From an uncultured Bacteroidota bacterium (lineage in GTDB: Bacteria; Bacteroidota; Bacteroidia; Chitinophagales; Chitinophagaceae), in the NCBI GenBank assembly GCA_903912435.1, contig CAIWHI010000996.1, positions 1-10,791 on the forward strand: a stretch of 10,791 nt of DNA, in the 5' to 3' direction. Below, in pieces: positions 1-6,359 of this stretch; within the stretch, counting starts at the first letter, position 1, and each line of letters opens with the position of its first letter. Under the pieces are notes generated by a model. It saw only the letters and a program-made list of their open reading frames with translations. It did not search any database and was not told where the DNA came from. Made by a program: the position numbers and the translations under genes.

Positions 1-180
1 AACGAACCTCGCCAATTCAAACCGGTCTGACCGCGGAAAGCGGTGCTGACCGGTTTGAATTCCCATTTTTAATTAGTGGAATGCTATTATGCTTTTGTAA
101 TAGTTCAGCTCTGGTTCGTTGAATTCCGGTCACAGACCGGCTGATTTAGTAAGACACGAGTGATCCTATCAGAACACTCG
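1..180. other. Gene-free, hairpin-dense region with a branched structure
   Basis: No credible coding frame is seen. The sequence shows a closing helix 1-8/113-120 (AACGAACC with GGTTCGTT). Inside it lie a long hairpin 14-27/48-61 (14 perfect pairs) capped by 30-34/40-44, and a hairpin 84-89/98-103. To the right follow hairpins 126-131/135-140 and 157-162/175-180. Together 1-120 can fold as a three-way junction. This could be a structured RNA, the 3' end of an upstream transcript, or DNA repeats. No RNA family was recognised: it lacks hallmarks of tRNA, tmRNA, RNase P, SRP RNA or 5S rRNA. The T-run at 66-70 lies a few bases after the long hairpin, so a weak plus-strand terminator is possible. 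The closing helix touches the window edge and may extend beyond it. Confidence 0.35.
84..105. repeat. Hairpin repeat, left copy
   Basis: CTATTA (84-89), loop TGCTTTTG (90-97), TAATAG (98-103), then TT. The 12 bases 88-99 are identical to 10763-10774 in the right-hand hairpin. The two copies differ in the stem only by one extra T and its pairing A, that is, by one inserted base pair. It is read as a member of the same small repeat family as 10627-10646 and 10760-10779. Confidence 0.4.
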
Positions 181-207
181 CGCCAGAGAGCAAATTATTC
201 ATCTTTA

Positions 208-300
208 CCTAAAAAAAGCCCAATGGGCTTTAATGTGAGTAGCCGTGTGTGAAACCCACGGTACAGAAAATGAAAAGGGAAACAACCCAAGCGGGGTTGA
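208..300 (-). ncRNA. Candidate small RNA, minus strand
   Basis: On the minus strand a TAGCTTTG box (314 to 307) matches the Bacteroidota -7 element TAnnTTTG, which would start RNA near 300. The next 90 bases hold stem 299-294/288-283 (CAACCC with GGGTTG), a pyrimidine-rich linker, stem 261-257/247-243 extended by 264-262/241-239 with a bulged G242, and then a perfect intrinsic terminator. That order (structured body, single-stranded linker, terminator, no reading frame) is typical of bacterial small RNAs. No -33 TTTG is seen at the right distance and no known family is recognised, so this is an inference from architecture only. Confidence 0.3.
209..231 (-). terminator. Intrinsic terminator, minus strand
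   Basis: AAAGCCC (215-221), loop AAT, GGGCTTT (225-231): seven perfect pairs. Read on the minus strand the stem runs directly into seven T (217-211). On the plus strand the trailing T-run is only three bases, so the direction is minus. No minus-strand protein gene ends nearby, so it may serve the candidate small RNA. Confidence 0.5.
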
Positions 301-312
301 ATGTATCAAAGC

Positions 313-326
313 TATTGATTTCAATA
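313..326. promoter_or_regulatory. Palindrome between divergent promoter-like sites
   Basis: TATTGA-TT-TCAATA is a perfect 6+6 inverted repeat. It overlaps the minus-strand -7 box (307-314) and ends 33 bases before the sigma-54-like promoter. It could be a binding site for a dimeric regulator, for instance a sigma-54 activator, though such sites usually lie farther upstream. Function is inferred from position and symmetry only. Confidence 0.3.
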
Positions 327-358
327 AGTTCGATAATTTTTTGTTTCCTCAGGTTATT

Positions 359-375
359 CTGGCATGATAATTGCG
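359..375 (+). promoter_or_regulatory. Sigma-54 (RpoN) type promoter
   Basis: CTGGCATG-ATAA-TTGCG fits the consensus YTGGCACG-N4-TTGCW at 11 of 13 defined bases. GG (361-362) and GC (373-374) have the exact -24/-12 spacing. Transcription would start near 386, giving a leader of about 105 bases before the small membrane protein at 491. Such promoters need RpoN and an AAA+ activator, neither encoded here. A chance match is possible, but the site lies in a gene-free stretch and points at the next reading frame. Confidence 0.5.
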
Positions 376-490
376 TTTCACTAAGTAAGAAAGCGGCAAC
401 AAAAAAAACTTCTTAGGCAAGCCTCCCTGGACAGGCCGGACAACGCTGAAAACCGAATAGAGTAAGCATAAACCTTGAAATCTTCCTATA

Positions 491-676
491 ATGAAAAGCT
501 ATCTTAGTATCGCACTTCTGTCTGTGATCATTGTCGCATTTGTATTGTTCATCCTCGATAATTTATACCTCAATAGTGATGCCCGTGTAGGCGTAGGTAT
601 CCTTACTATTACCGGATGGATGAGTCTGATATTATTTTCTGCCTATAATTCAAATGAGTTGAGGCAGTCACACTAA
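491..676 (+). CDS. Small two-helix membrane protein of unknown function
   Basis: Sixty-one residues. Hydrophobic segments lie at about residues 4-24 and 33-52, joined by a short polar loop with N28, D30 and R32, and the tail is short and polar. No family was recognised. No Shine-Dalgarno is seen before the ATG, as is usual in Bacteroidota. The case for a real gene is contextual: a sigma-54-like promoter lies about 105 bases ahead, no gene lies between, and two intrinsic terminators on the same strand begin seven bases after the stop. It would therefore form a monocistronic transcript of roughly 340-400 bases. It converges on waaA. Small two-helix proteins of this kind often act as stress-induced or regulatory membrane peptides, but that is inference. 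Alternatively the transcript could act as RNA and the frame be incidental. Confidence 0.5.
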   Translation: MKSYLSIALLSVIIVAFVLFILDNLYLNSDARVGVGILTITGWMSLILFSAYNSNELRQSH

Positions 677-682
677 AATATT

Positions 683-731
683 ACCTCCCGCTACCGAAAC
701 CGTGAATTTGAACTGTGAGGGAGGTTTTTTT
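683..731 (+). terminator. Intrinsic terminator after the small membrane gene
   Basis: ACCTCCC (683-689) pairs with GGGAGGT (719-725) across a 29-base loop, followed by a T-run (725-731). It lies seven bases after the stop at 676 on the same strand. Confidence 0.6.
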
Positions 732-734
732 CTT

Positions 735-792
735 TAGCGCATCCTGCCTGAAATAGGTGGTGTGTCGTGGGTAGGGTGCGCTATTTTTTTTT
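735..792 (+). terminator. Second plus-strand intrinsic terminator
   Basis: TAGCGCA (735-741) pairs with TGCGCTA (777-783). The stem continues through a T-G wobble (742/776) and CCT/AGG (743-745/773-775), and nine T follow (784-792). On the minus strand the trailing bases are A-rich, so it would not stop waaA transcription. It backs up the terminator at 683-731 and stands between rightward transcription and waaA. Confidence 0.6.
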
Positions 793-803
793 AGAAAACA
801 CAT

Positions 804-2051
804 TTATTGAATATTGTTCTGATCAAGGTATTTCATTATCCTGCGGGTGGCACCTCCTTTCGAAAACACATAACTTCTGGCAGCAAATACACTGGTGCTC
901 AGGTTATTGGTTTCATCAATTGTGGAGATGAATTTTAGTAATTCGTCCGGGTTTTTCATTGTAGAGGCCCCACCTGCATCTATCAATTCCTTAGCCTCTA
1001 TAAACTGATGGAATATAGGACCATAGAAGCATGGCATACCATAAACGGCAGCTTCAAGCACATTGTGCACACCTGCTTTACCAAAGCCGCCACCTATCCA
1101 GGCGAGGGTGCCATATTGGTAGAGGTTCATTAATAGCCCTACCTGGTTCACTAAGAGCACACGCATGCTCAGATCGCCATATTCATCAGTCCATCTTACA
1201 CAGCGGCCTGCAAATAATTTTTCAATGTCTTTTATGTGGCTAATCCCAACCTCGTGGGGAACGATAATCATTTTCCAGTCTTGAGGCAGGCCCTGAAGCA
1301 CTTTTTCCAGAAAAATCTCATCTTCTTTCCAGGTACTACCTGCTACCAGTATCTTATAGCCATTGGCAAACTTTTTTGCCCTGCTGAGTTCCTCCTTGTT
1401 TTTTACAGCCTCAATAACCCGGTCGAAACGGGTATCACCGCTAATGCTTGCATTGGTAATGTTGATGCTTTGTAATAGTTGTAGAGATTGCGCTTCCTGA
1501 ACGAAAATGTGTTGGAAACTTTTGAGCATAGCCCTGTGCAATTGGCCATAGGACTTAAAGAAAGGATGTTTTTCCTGGAATATAGCTGAAATAAGAATGG
1601 CTGGGATTTTTCGCTCAGCCATAATTCTCAGATAGTAATACCAGAATTCATACTTTACAAAGATGCAGAGGGCGGGTTGCACCAGATTCAGGAAGGCAGT
1701 GGCATTGTGCTTGCTGTCCATAGGGAGATAAAATACATAATCGGCACCCTTATAATTTTTCCTTACCTCATAGCCCGACGGGGAGAAAAAGGTAAGGACT
1801 ATTTCGTAGCCGGGATATTTTTGTTTCAGAGCTTCGAGCACAGGCCTGCCCTGTTCAAATTCGCCCAGTGATGCGCAATGTATCCATATTCTGGGGGCAT
1901 TTTTATCGGTGAGTGCTGTTTTTATATTTTTGAGGAGGTTCTTTCTGCCATTGGCAAACAAGGTCGCTTTGGCATTGAAATTGGCCGCAATTTTAATGAG
2001 TAAAAAATAGGCACTCACTGCCAGCCTGTAAATTGCGGTATGTAGCACCAT
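804..2051 (-). CDS. waaA: 3-deoxy-D-manno-octulosonic acid (Kdo) transferase
   Basis: Transfers Kdo from CMP-Kdo to the lipid A precursor at the inner membrane, building the LPS core (GT30 family, also kdtA). The 415 residues are close to the E. coli enzyme's roughly 425. A hydrophobic N-terminal anchor (about 4-24) is followed by the acceptor-side domain with HCASLGE (58-64), where E64 matches the family's catalytic base. Next comes VKYEFW (132-137) in the place of the family's KxExWP. The donor-side domain shows GDTRFDR (205-211), GSTWKEDE (238-245), PHE (265-267) and a glycine-rich GGGFGKAGVHN (320-330) followed by LEAA. The start is an ATG placed just before the anchor, as in homologues. 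It lies 57 bases downstream of an outer-membrane protein gene on the same strand and is probably co-transcribed. No T-rich terminator follows it on its own strand. Confidence 0.95.
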   Translation of the reverse strand: MVLHTAIYRLAVSAYFLLIKIAANFNAKATLFANGRKNLLKNIKTALTDKNAPRIWIHCASLGEFEQGRPVLEALKQKYPGYEIVLTFFSPSGYEVRKNYKGADYVFYLPMDSKHNATAFLNLVQPALCIFVKYEFWYYYLRIMAERKIPAILISAIFQEKHPFFKSYGQLHRAMLKSFQHIFVQEAQSLQLLQSINITNASISGDTRFDRVIEAVKNKEELSRAKKFANGYKILVAGSTWKEDEIFLEKVLQGLPQDWKMIIVPHEVGISHIKDIEKLFAGRCVRWTDEYGDLSMRVLLVNQVGLLMNLYQYGTLAWIGGGFGKAGVHNVLEAAVYGMPCFYGPIFHQFIEAKELIDAGGASTMKNPDELLKFISTIDETNNLSTSVFAARSYVFSKGGATRRIMKYLDQNNIQ

Positions 2052-2108
2052 ATTTTTTCGAAGCTGGATGTGTTAATTATATTAGTAGCATTAAGTAAGA
2101 GCAGATAA

Positions 2109-2903
2109 TTATTGAAACAGCAGGTCTTCGGTTTTTCTGCGGAATATGGGTAGGAACCAACCACCTCTTAATCCGAAAAGTATATCCAGCCTCTGTGCGT
2201 TATCGGGTCTGGCCACATCATATAGGTAATCGCGGCGACCCTGGGTGAGACCAAAAAGCGCATCAACGCCAAGTGTGAAGTTAATGAGGTGGGAACCACT
2301 AAAGTATACATATCCTAAATATCCTTCCACAAAACTGCCATTGGTAAGCCTGTCATAGCCTTTCAGATACTCATCTCTCAATGCGCGAACGGATTTATCC
2401 TTATCATAAATGTTTATCTTATGCTGCATGAATCCTACAGTAGCAACGGCTATAATACCATTATCGGGGTGGTATTTATTAGTGTTAAAAATGCGGCCAA
2501 CGCTTATACCTGTAGCATAGCCCCTTTCAAAAACCGGTACCCCTATTCTTTGCCCGTCCTGGTTAATAAATTCATAAACTGCCCCGCCGGATTTGCTGTA
2601 TTTATCTACAATATTGCACATCAGGGAGTCTTCTTTTATTTTATTTCCCAGTATGAAGTCGAATTTTGCTCCAAAAAGCCAGTTAGTTTCAGTTTTATAT
2701 AGAAACCCAGGGCCTACGCGATAACTCAATCCGAAACGTTTAGACATAGCAGCACCTGGAAAATCGAAAGATGCATTGCCATTGAGAATAAAGCCTTTTT
2801 TTGATTTTGGCACAACAGTATTACCAAAAAGTTTAGCCTTATCCTGCCCAAATGCAGTTTTTGCACATAATATAATTATCAGCAGGTAACCCCATCCTCT
2901 CAT
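2109..2903 (-). CDS. Predicted outer-membrane or exported protein, function unknown
   Basis: 264 residues with an N-terminal signal peptide: a hydrophobic stretch at about 4-15, likely cut after AFG at residue 19. The mature part alternates short amphipathic strands with glycine and aromatic residues (SYRVGPGFLY, GAKFDFILG, ATVGFMQ, GYLGYVYFSG, LRGGWFLP), the pattern of a small outer-membrane beta-barrel. No motif names a family. It precedes waaA on the same strand with a 57-base gap, so it may share a transcript and possibly an envelope or LPS-related role; that link is inferred from position only. The ATG start lies about 26 bases after a predicted transcription start. Confidence 0.75.
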   Translation of the reverse strand: MRGWGYLLIIILCAKTAFGQDKAKLFGNTVVPKSKKGFILNGNASFDFPGAAMSKRFGLSYRVGPGFLYKTETNWLFGAKFDFILGNKIKEDSLMCNIVDKYSKSGGAVYEFINQDGQRIGVPVFERGYATGISVGRIFNTNKYHPDNGIIAVATVGFMQHKINIYDKDKSVRALRDEYLKGYDRLTNGSFVEGYLGYVYFSGSHLINFTLGVDALFGLTQGRRDYLYDVARPDNAQRLDILFGLRGGWFLPIFRRKTEDLLFQ

Positions 2904-2935
2904 AAATCTTCTTCTTTGTAGTAGTGAAATTAAGG

Positions 2936-2943
2936 CAAATATA
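2936..2943 (-). promoter_or_regulatory. -7 promoter element for the 2109-2903/waaA unit
   Basis: On the minus strand 2943 to 2936 reads TATATTTG, an exact match to the Bacteroidota -7 consensus TAnnTTTG. It lies 33 bases before the start codon. No clear -33 TTTG is seen at 19-20 bases upstream, so confidence is moderate. Confidence 0.45.
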
Positions 2944-3083
2944 CAATTGATGGCCTAATAAGGCTTTTTTTAACATTTTGGTGCTGCATAGGACATGATG
3001 AGCCAGCTCTGTCTGTCTCTAAAGGTATTATGTACAATTTGTTTGGGAAACGCAATCCTGAGCGAATTTAAACGGTGATTCCT

Positions 3084-3114
3084 TATGTAAACGAATTATA
3101 AATCACTACTTTTG
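3084..3114 (+). promoter_or_regulatory. Bacteroidota-type promoter for the mutase-subunit gene
   Basis: TATG (3084-3087), a 19-base spacer and TACTTTTG (3107-3114) fit the TTTG-N19-TAnnTTTG pattern with one change in the -33 box. RNA would start near 3121. An ATG at 3127 meets a stop in its third codon, so the start codon is the one at 3132, giving a leader of only about ten bases. Confidence 0.55.
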
Positions 3115-3131
3115 TGCGTTAATACAATGCG

Positions 3132-3551
3132 ATGAGCAATGAATTGAAGCGCCCGGTAAGGGTTTTGGTAGCTAAAGTAGGGCTCGACGGCCACGACAGA
3201 GGAGCCAAGGTAGTAGCCACTGCACTCCGTGATGCAGGTATGGAAGTGATATACACAGGTTTGCGCCAAACAGCAGAAATGGTAGTAAATAGTGCCCTGC
3301 AGGAAGATGTGGATGCTATTGGCATCAGCATACTCAGTGGTGCGCATATGACAGTTTTCCCCAAGGTTTTACAAATTATGAAGGAGAAGGGCCTGAACGA
3401 TGTTCTGCTCACTGGTGGTGGTATTATACCCGATGAAGATATGGAAGCATTGCAAGCCATTGGTGTAGGCAAGATATTTGCCCCTGGTGCATCTACATCT
3501 GCCATAGCTGAGTATATAAGGGATTGGGTAAGCCAGCATCGTAATTTTTAG
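3132..3551 (+). CDS. Stand-alone cobalamin-binding subunit of methylmalonyl-CoA mutase type
   Basis: 139 residues, almost exactly one B12-binding Rossmann domain. The base-off/His-on signature is complete: DGHDRG (D19, H21 the cobalt ligand, G24), SIL (66-68, the SxL motif) and GGG (95-97). This is the C-terminal domain of methylmalonyl-CoA mutase, here as a separate protein. By family knowledge it pairs with a large catalytic subunit to interconvert succinyl-CoA and methylmalonyl-CoA or a related acyl-CoA. No large subunit, epimerase or MeaB/ArgK chaperone lies in the window, so the partner must be encoded elsewhere. The next gene is a crotonase-family hydratase, which fits acyl-CoA metabolism. 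Isobutyryl-CoA or another mutase small subunit cannot be excluded from sequence alone. Confidence 0.9.
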   Translation: MSNELKRPVRVLVAKVGLDGHDRGAKVVATALRDAGMEVIYTGLRQTAEMVVNSALQEDVDAIGISILSGAHMTVFPKVLQIMKEKGLNDVLLTGGGIIPDEDMEALQAIGVGKIFAPGASTSAIAEYIRDWVSQHRNF

Positions 3552-3623
3552 TCCCTCCTGCCATTTGAATAAAAGGCTTTAAGCACGTTTTAAGAAAGGT
3601 TCAAATTTTATAAATTTTCAACA

Positions 3624-4403
3624 ATGTATCAGACATTAAAAACAGAAGTAGAAAACGGGATAATGATTATAACTGTCAATCGTCCCGACAAAATGAATGC
3701 GTTAAACAAACTGGTGATTGAAGAGTTGGGTAATGCAATGGAGGAGGTTTATACCAATGCCGATATTAAGTCTGCCATTATCACAGGCTCAGGTGAAAAG
3801 GCATTTGTTGCCGGTGCTGATATCAGCGAGCTAAATGTGCTGGATAGGGTAGGCGGTGCTACCCTTGCACAAAAAGGCCAGGACCATGTTTTTGATAAAA
3901 TAGATAATTGCCATAAGCCCGTTGTAGCAGCGGTAAATGGTTTTGCACTGGGTGCAGGTTGCGAACTAGCTATGTCGTGCCACTTTAGGGTAGCAAGCAC
4001 TAATGCAAAATTCGGACAACCGGAAGTGAATCTGGGATTGATACCAGGGTATGGTGGCACACAGCGCCTCACTATGCTTGTGGGTAAAGGAAAGGCGATG
4101 GAATTGATGATGACTGCTGATATGGTAGGTGCTGAAGAAGCAAAATCACTTGGGCTTGTAAATCATGTTACCGAGTTAGCTGACTTATTAGGAAAGGCTA
4201 AGGAAATACTTCAGAAAATACATACCAAAGCACCTTTGGCAATATCAGATATCATTTCATGTGTAAATGATGCTGCAAAATGCGACCCTCAAGGCTTTAA
4301 TAATGAAATCAGTCGTTTTGGTGACCTTTTCGCTACCGAAGATATGAAAGAAGGTACAGGAGCCTTTTTAGAAAAAAGAAAACCTGTGTTTAAAGGAAAA
4401 TAA
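3624..4403 (+). CDS. Enoyl-CoA hydratase (crotonase family)
   Basis: Hydrates trans-2-enoyl-CoA to 3-hydroxyacyl-CoA in fatty-acid or amino-acid breakdown; a soluble protein. Its 259 residues match bacterial short-chain hydratases. Visible are NRPDKMNAL (19-27), the first oxyanion/CoA-binding loop AGADI (63-67), LGAGCE (109-114) and GQPEVNLGLIPGYGGTQRL (131-149). E114 and E134 correspond to the two catalytic glutamates of true hydratases, which argues against an isomerase that has kept only one of them. It lies 72 bases after the B12-subunit gene with no terminator between, and 29 bases before the next gene, so a three-gene transcript is likely. Substrate specificity cannot be read from the sequence; short-chain (crotonyl-CoA-like) is the default. 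Confidence 0.9.
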   Translation: MYQTLKTEVENGIMIITVNRPDKMNALNKLVIEELGNAMEEVYTNADIKSAIITGSGEKAFVAGADISELNVLDRVGGATLAQKGQDHVFDKIDNCHKPVVAAVNGFALGAGCELAMSCHFRVASTNAKFGQPEVNLGLIPGYGGTQRLTMLVGKGKAMELMMTADMVGAEEAKSLGLVNHVTELADLLGKAKEILQKIHTKAPLAISDIISCVNDAAKCDPQGFNNEISRFGDLFATEDMKEGTGAFLEKRKPVFKGK

Positions 4404-4432
4404 TTTATATCTTCATCCCAAATTTTTGGAAC

Positions 4433-5389
4433 ATGAATGCCAGAATATTCTGTAGCCTAATTGTATTGTGTTTATATATGGTTTTTGGACCAGAAGCTAA
4501 AGCACAGGACGCATCACGCGAGTATATTGAGCCAAGCGGCTGGTCAATAGGATTCTCAACGGGTCTTAGTGATTTATGGGGAGATGTAGGTACCCAGTCG
4601 ATTGTAGATCACTATACTAATAGTAAATATTTCGATAAGGTAGCTTTCCTTGGTGGTATCTATGGTAGGTATACTTTTAGTCCGTCTTTTTCGGTAAGGA
4701 TGTCTGTGAATGTAGGGTCACTATTTGCTACAGATGCATGGAATAAGGATGCAGCTAAAAAAGCTACTTTTCAGGGCGATGATGCCTTCCAGCGTTATAC
4801 CAGAAATCAGACTGCCAAAGATCAGATATTTGAAGGTACGGTGATGATGGAAATAGCTCCTCTAAGGTTTAATTATGAAAGTAAGAGCGCACGCAGAAGA
4901 GGGCAGCCGATATTACTTGCCGGTATAGGTCTTTTTCACTTCAATCCACAAAGTACTGTAGGTAATACCCCAACATGGGTGAACATATACCAGCTTTCGC
5001 TTGAAGGCCAGGGTTTTCAGGGTCAGGGCACTTTCCCAGCCAAGTATTCTTTATGGCAACCATGTATTCCATTAGGATTTGGTTACAGATGGGATATTGG
5101 CAGCCACCTCAATTTGGGTTTTGAATATATCTGGCGTATGACTCTTACCGACTATCTGGATGGTGTAAGTGGTAAATATATCAGCTATGCAGATTTTGTA
5201 AATCACTTACCGGGTACACAGCCAATAACTGCTTATAATACTATGGATAAGAGTTATTTCTCAGGTTTATCGGCTCCGGCAACTCCTGGAAGCCTGAGGG
5301 GTAATCCAAGCAATAATGATTCTTATTCTACATTCACTGTTTCAATTTTCTGGAAAATTAATACTGCCAGTCATTCATGGTGGCGTTAA
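4433..5389 (+). CDS. DUF6089-like outer-membrane beta-barrel protein
   Basis: 318 residues with a signal peptide (hydrophobic about 5-18, likely cut near AKA at 22-24). The mature chain has repeated amphipathic strands: GWSIGFSTGLSDLWGD, GGIYGRYTFSPSFSVRMSV, ILLAGIGLFHFNP and FGYRWDIGSHLNLGFEYIWR. The segment LTDYLDGVSGKYI is the kind of late-strand loop typical of Bacteroidota DUF6089 barrels. It ends with a strand (STFTVSIFWKIN) near the C terminus. No enzyme motif is present; a structural or envelope role is assumed. It is the last of three close plus-strand genes and is followed by the strongest terminator in the window. The family assignment is by recognition, not by search. Confidence 0.75.
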   Translation: MNARIFCSLIVLCLYMVFGPEAKAQDASREYIEPSGWSIGFSTGLSDLWGDVGTQSIVDHYTNSKYFDKVAFLGGIYGRYTFSPSFSVRMSVNVGSLFATDAWNKDAAKKATFQGDDAFQRYTRNQTAKDQIFEGTVMMEIAPLRFNYESKSARRRGQPILLAGIGLFHFNPQSTVGNTPTWVNIYQLSLEGQGFQGQGTFPAKYSLWQPCIPLGFGYRWDIGSHLNLGFEYIWRMTLTDYLDGVSGKYISYADFVNHLPGTQPITAYNTMDKSYFSGLSAPATPGSLRGNPSNNDSYSTFTVSIFWKINTASHSWWR

Positions 5390-5401
5390 AAATCAATTCT
5401 A

Positions 5402-5476
5402 AAGTGCCAATAGGCATTTATACATTTGATATAAAAAAGAGAACCTGACAGCGATATCAGGTTCTCTTTTTTATAT
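5402..5476. terminator. Strong bidirectional terminator between convergent genes
   Basis: 5429-5448 pairs without a mismatch to 5457-5476: 20 base pairs with loop CAGCGATA. It contains GAGAACCTGA flanked by six A on one side and six T on the other, so it works in both directions, for the plus-strand operon and for folP. Just before it, 5402-5408/5413-5419 forms a smaller 7-pair hairpin (one G-T, loop AATA). Confidence 0.9.
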
Positions 5477-5528
5477 ACTATTGCATTGGTTGATGAGGCT
5501 TATTATGCTATCTTCATCCTATCGTTGA

Positions 5529-6359
5529 TTATGCATCATTAAGCAATTTAAATAATTTCACCACCTCTACAGCTTGTTTCACGTCATGTACCCTTAGAAT
5601 ATTTGCACCTTGTTGCAGGGCTACCATATTTAATGCAGTGGTTCCATTTAGTGCATTTTCAGGTTTTATTTTTAGCGGCTTGCAAATCATAGATTTCCTT
5701 GATAATCCGGCAAGTATGGGCCGTCCAGCCAGGGCTAAAGTTGTAAGCGACTTTAGTAAACTGAAATTGTGTTCCACCGTTTTTCCAAAACCAAATCCAG
5801 GGTCAAGAATTACATCAGTAATACCAGCTTCATCGCATTGGTTACAAATGTCATAGAGGTACCTCCTTACATCGGTTACCACATCATTATATTGTGGGTC
5901 TGTTTGCATTGTTTTTGGCGTGCCCTGCATGTGCATAGCTATGTAGGGTACTTTAAGTGAAGCTACAGTTTTTAGCATATCAGGGTCAATAGATCCACTG
6001 CTTACATCATTTACTATAGAAGCCCCGGCACCAATAGCTTCCCTGGCTACAATGGCATTATAGGTGTCTATAGATAACCATGCATTCGGGAATTTTCGGT
6101 GAATAGCCTCTATAACAGGTATCACTCTTTTCAATTCTTCATGAGTATCAATTATTTCAGAACCCGGTTTTGTGGTAGCTCCTCCTATATCCAGTATGCT
6201 TGCCCCATCATTTAACATAATTCCAGCATTTTCAACAAGGGTATCAAGCTCACCTTGTTGTCTTATCTGGTAGAAACTATCAGGAGTGGAATTCAGTATA
6301 CCCATAACTATGGGTGTTGACAAATCGAGCAGGCGGCCTTTACTTTGAATCAGGGACAA
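5529..6359 (-). CDS. folP: Dihydropteroate synthase
   Basis: Joins p-aminobenzoate to the dihydropterin pyrophosphate to make dihydropteroate in folate synthesis; it is the sulfonamide target. The 276-residue TIM barrel shows the family motifs in order: MGILNSTPDSF (19-29), DIGGATTKPGS (57-67), SIDT (97-100), ND (117-118), MHMQGTPKTMQ (142-152), DPGFGFGK (186-193), GLSRKSM (218-224) and RVHD (257-260). Loop 2 reads GATTKPG where E. coli has GESTRPG, a conservative change at the arginine. The start is TTG: the upstream frame hits a stop (6374-6372) and holds no ATG/GTG, while the first internal ATG (residue 19) would remove the first strand. It converges on the DUF6089-like gene with a shared terminator and diverges from the DoxX-like gene. 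Confidence 0.95.
   Translation of the reverse strand: MSLIQSKGRLLDLSTPIVMGILNSTPDSFYQIRQQGELDTLVENAGIMLNDGASILDIGGATTKPGSEIIDTHEELKRVIPVIEAIHRKFPNAWLSIDTYNAIVAREAIGAGASIVNDVSSGSIDPDMLKTVASLKVPYIAMHMQGTPKTMQTDPQYNDVVTDVRRYLYDICNQCDEAGITDVILDPGFGFGKTVEHNFSLLKSLTTLALAGRPILAGLSRKSMICKPLKIKPENALNGTTALNMVALQQGANILRVHDVKQAVEVVKLFKLLNDA

Noticed and set aside
14..124. Possible integron attC site (GTTGAAT at 118-124 fits GTTRRRY)
   Set aside because: The matching RYYYAAC box would fall partly outside the window, the spacer is fully paired rather than bulged, and no gene-cassette array or integrase is seen.
102..140. tRNA-like stretch (TAGTTCAG..GGTT, then a CCGGTC-ACA-GACCGG stem-loop)
   Set aside because: The anticodon-type stem-loop is two bases short, the D-loop is too long, and no T-arm or acceptor stem can be formed. 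At most a remnant.
237..265. Resemblance to group II intron domain V (AGCCGTG...CACGGT)
   Set aside because: The stem contains a bulged G, the catalytic triad and receptor spacing do not fit, and no reverse transcriptase or other intron domains are present.
270..416. A 48-codon plus-strand reading frame (ATG at 270)
   Set aside because: It runs straight through the sigma-54-like promoter and the palindrome, has no ribosome site, and its protein has no recognisable feature.
2953..2971. GCCT-AATA-AGGC followed by seven T on the plus strand
   Set aside because: The stem is only four pairs (five with a wobble) and no plus-strand gene ends before it; it lies in the promoter region of the minus-strand unit.
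3119..3505. Long antisense frame under the B12-subunit gene
   Set aside because: It lies fully opposite a well-defined coding sequence with intact B12 motifs; the antisense translation has no recognisable domain.
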